From positions 62,001-126,000 of the forward strand of contig NZ_AUBY01000010.1 in assembly GCF_000429485.1 (NCBI RefSeq): a stretch of 64,000 bases of DNA. The letters are read 5' to 3'. Source of the DNA: Aliagarivorans marinus DSM 23064. Its GTDB lineage: Bacteria > Pseudomonadota > Gammaproteobacteria > Enterobacterales > Celerinatantimonadaceae. Both the position numbers and the translations under genes were made by a program. The notes below the pieces were generated by a model, which did not search any database, had not been told where the DNA came from, and worked only from the letters and a program-made list of their open reading frames with translations. The number at the start of each line of letters is the position of its first letter. Position 1 is the stretch's first letter. Positions 63,436 through 64,000 of this stretch are shown in pieces.

Positions 63436-64000
63436 ACAAATAACTCTCTTGTTCAAGTGTTCTACGAAAACTCTTAATCAACCTCGCGGCAGAAGTAAGG
63501 AAAGGAAGCTTCAGGCCGATAGCTATCACCTCTGCGATGTGCTCTGGTGATGTGACTTCCACAACTTGACTCAAGCGATGTTCGATGTCGTCAGGAAGCA
63601 AGAATGTGAAAGGGGTGGGTGCTAAAAGGTTGTGCAAATTCTTAGCAATTGTGAGACCGCCGAGATCCAAATCCAGAAGCAAATAGATATGCTCAAACTG
63701 GCTCAAGAAGCTTTTATGCAGCGCATTGCTTATTTCGTTTCCTTCAGCAAACACAACTGTGAGCGCACCAAAATCATCAGGAAACTGACTAACAAACCTG
63801 CGTATAAAATCTTTTGTTTGCTCAATCGAAAGAAAGTTCTGTCGGTTCTCTAAAACCAATGCTTTTCGGTGGATACGACAATGAAAGTCATAAGATCCAT
63901 GCTTGTCGAATACAACGACTTGAGGATGAGTATTATTGTCTCTGATCAGCAGCAATGACCCTTCGACTTTGTGCTTGTGACTTTGGTTTTGTCTAGCAGC
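63425..64000 (-). CDS. jetD: JetD-like Toprim nuclease (5' end outside window)
   Basis: Only the C-terminal part is in the window; the frame is open to the right edge. The Toprim-type fold is clear: KALVLENRQNFL, then VVFAEGNEISNALHKSFLSQFEHIYLLLDLDLGGLTIAKNLH, with acidic residues at the Toprim positions (Glu in ENRQNF, Asp-x-Asp in LLDLDLGG), then LLPDDIEHRL. This fits the DUF2220/DUF3322-type nuclease (JetD) that cuts the plasmid in Wadjet systems. It is the first gene of the operon and overlaps JetC. The start cannot be placed. Confidence 0.75.
   Translation of the reverse strand, partial: AARQNQSHKHKVEGSLLLIRDNNTHPQVVVFDKHGSYDFHCRIHRKALVLENRQNFLSIEQTKDFIRRFVSQFPDDFGALTVVFAEGNEISNALHKSFLSQFEHIYLLLDLDLGGLTIAKNLHNLLAPTPFTFLLPDDIEHRLSQVVEVTSPEHIAEVIAIGLKLPFLTSAARLIKSFRRTLEQESYLYVE

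Noticed and set aside
1-64000. CRISPR arrays, rRNA genes and insertion sequences
   Set aside because: No regularly spaced repeats, rRNA-like sequence or transposase were seen.

Overview
The window looks like the chromosome of a marine, agar-degrading gammaproteobacterium. The evidence is three secreted polysaccharidases (a GH16-type lipoprotein with an E-x-D-x-x-E active site, a GH86-type agarase and a GH26-like enzyme), a BCCT osmolyte transporter, a complete RNA-repair locus (rtcR, slipin, rtcB, rtcA) and a chromosomal Qnr protein close to QnrA. I cannot fix the genus. Most of the window is clearly GC-richer than its right end.

Region by region: 1-8 kb carries a cut-off MFS transporter with a tiny His-rich protein, a GFA-fold protein, a BCCT carrier behind a terminator-like leader, a coupled cNMP/CBS/nucleotidyltransferase plus DnaQ-like exonuclease pair, and an Ig-like secreted protein. 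8-18 kb holds regulator/effector pairs (LysR with an NmrA-like reductase, TetR with a DMT exporter, AraC with a hydrolase/NTF2 pair) and an Aer-like chemoreceptor. 18-23 kb is a TetR-controlled RND efflux pair. 23-29 kb has small enzymes, regulators, the Qnr protein and an orphan betaine-binding-type protein. 29-37 kb contains the GH16 and GH86 enzymes around a nitroreductase, a LysR regulator and a radical SAM protein, ending in a MITE-like element. 37-41 kb has an IgaA-like membrane protein and a large lipoprotein.

40.7-46.6 kb is the RNA-repair locus. RtcR, a sigma54 activator with an N-terminal CARF-type sensor, is divergent from slipin-rtcB-rtcA. Between them are a sigma54 promoter, a structured leader that starts at the predicted +1, and two abutting tRNA-like folds. 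46.6-48.5 kb is a run of small same-strand unknown genes. 48.5-53 kb has another membrane protein, the GH26-like enzyme and an orphan basic protein.

53.1-64.0 kb is markedly AT-richer and reads as an acquired defence island. It has a three-gene unit (sce7726-type PD-(D/E)XK protein, sce7725-type protein, zinc-ribbon RES-domain protein), then, on the other strand, a Wadjet-like SMC operon in the order jetD-jetC-jetA-jetB. Its last gene encodes a recombinase-like fold lacking the catalytic residues, fused to a DUF2971 domain. The best candidates for something undescribed are the tRNA-like leader of the rtc operon, the five-gene Wadjet-type operon with the fusion protein, and the sce7726/sce7725/RES unit.
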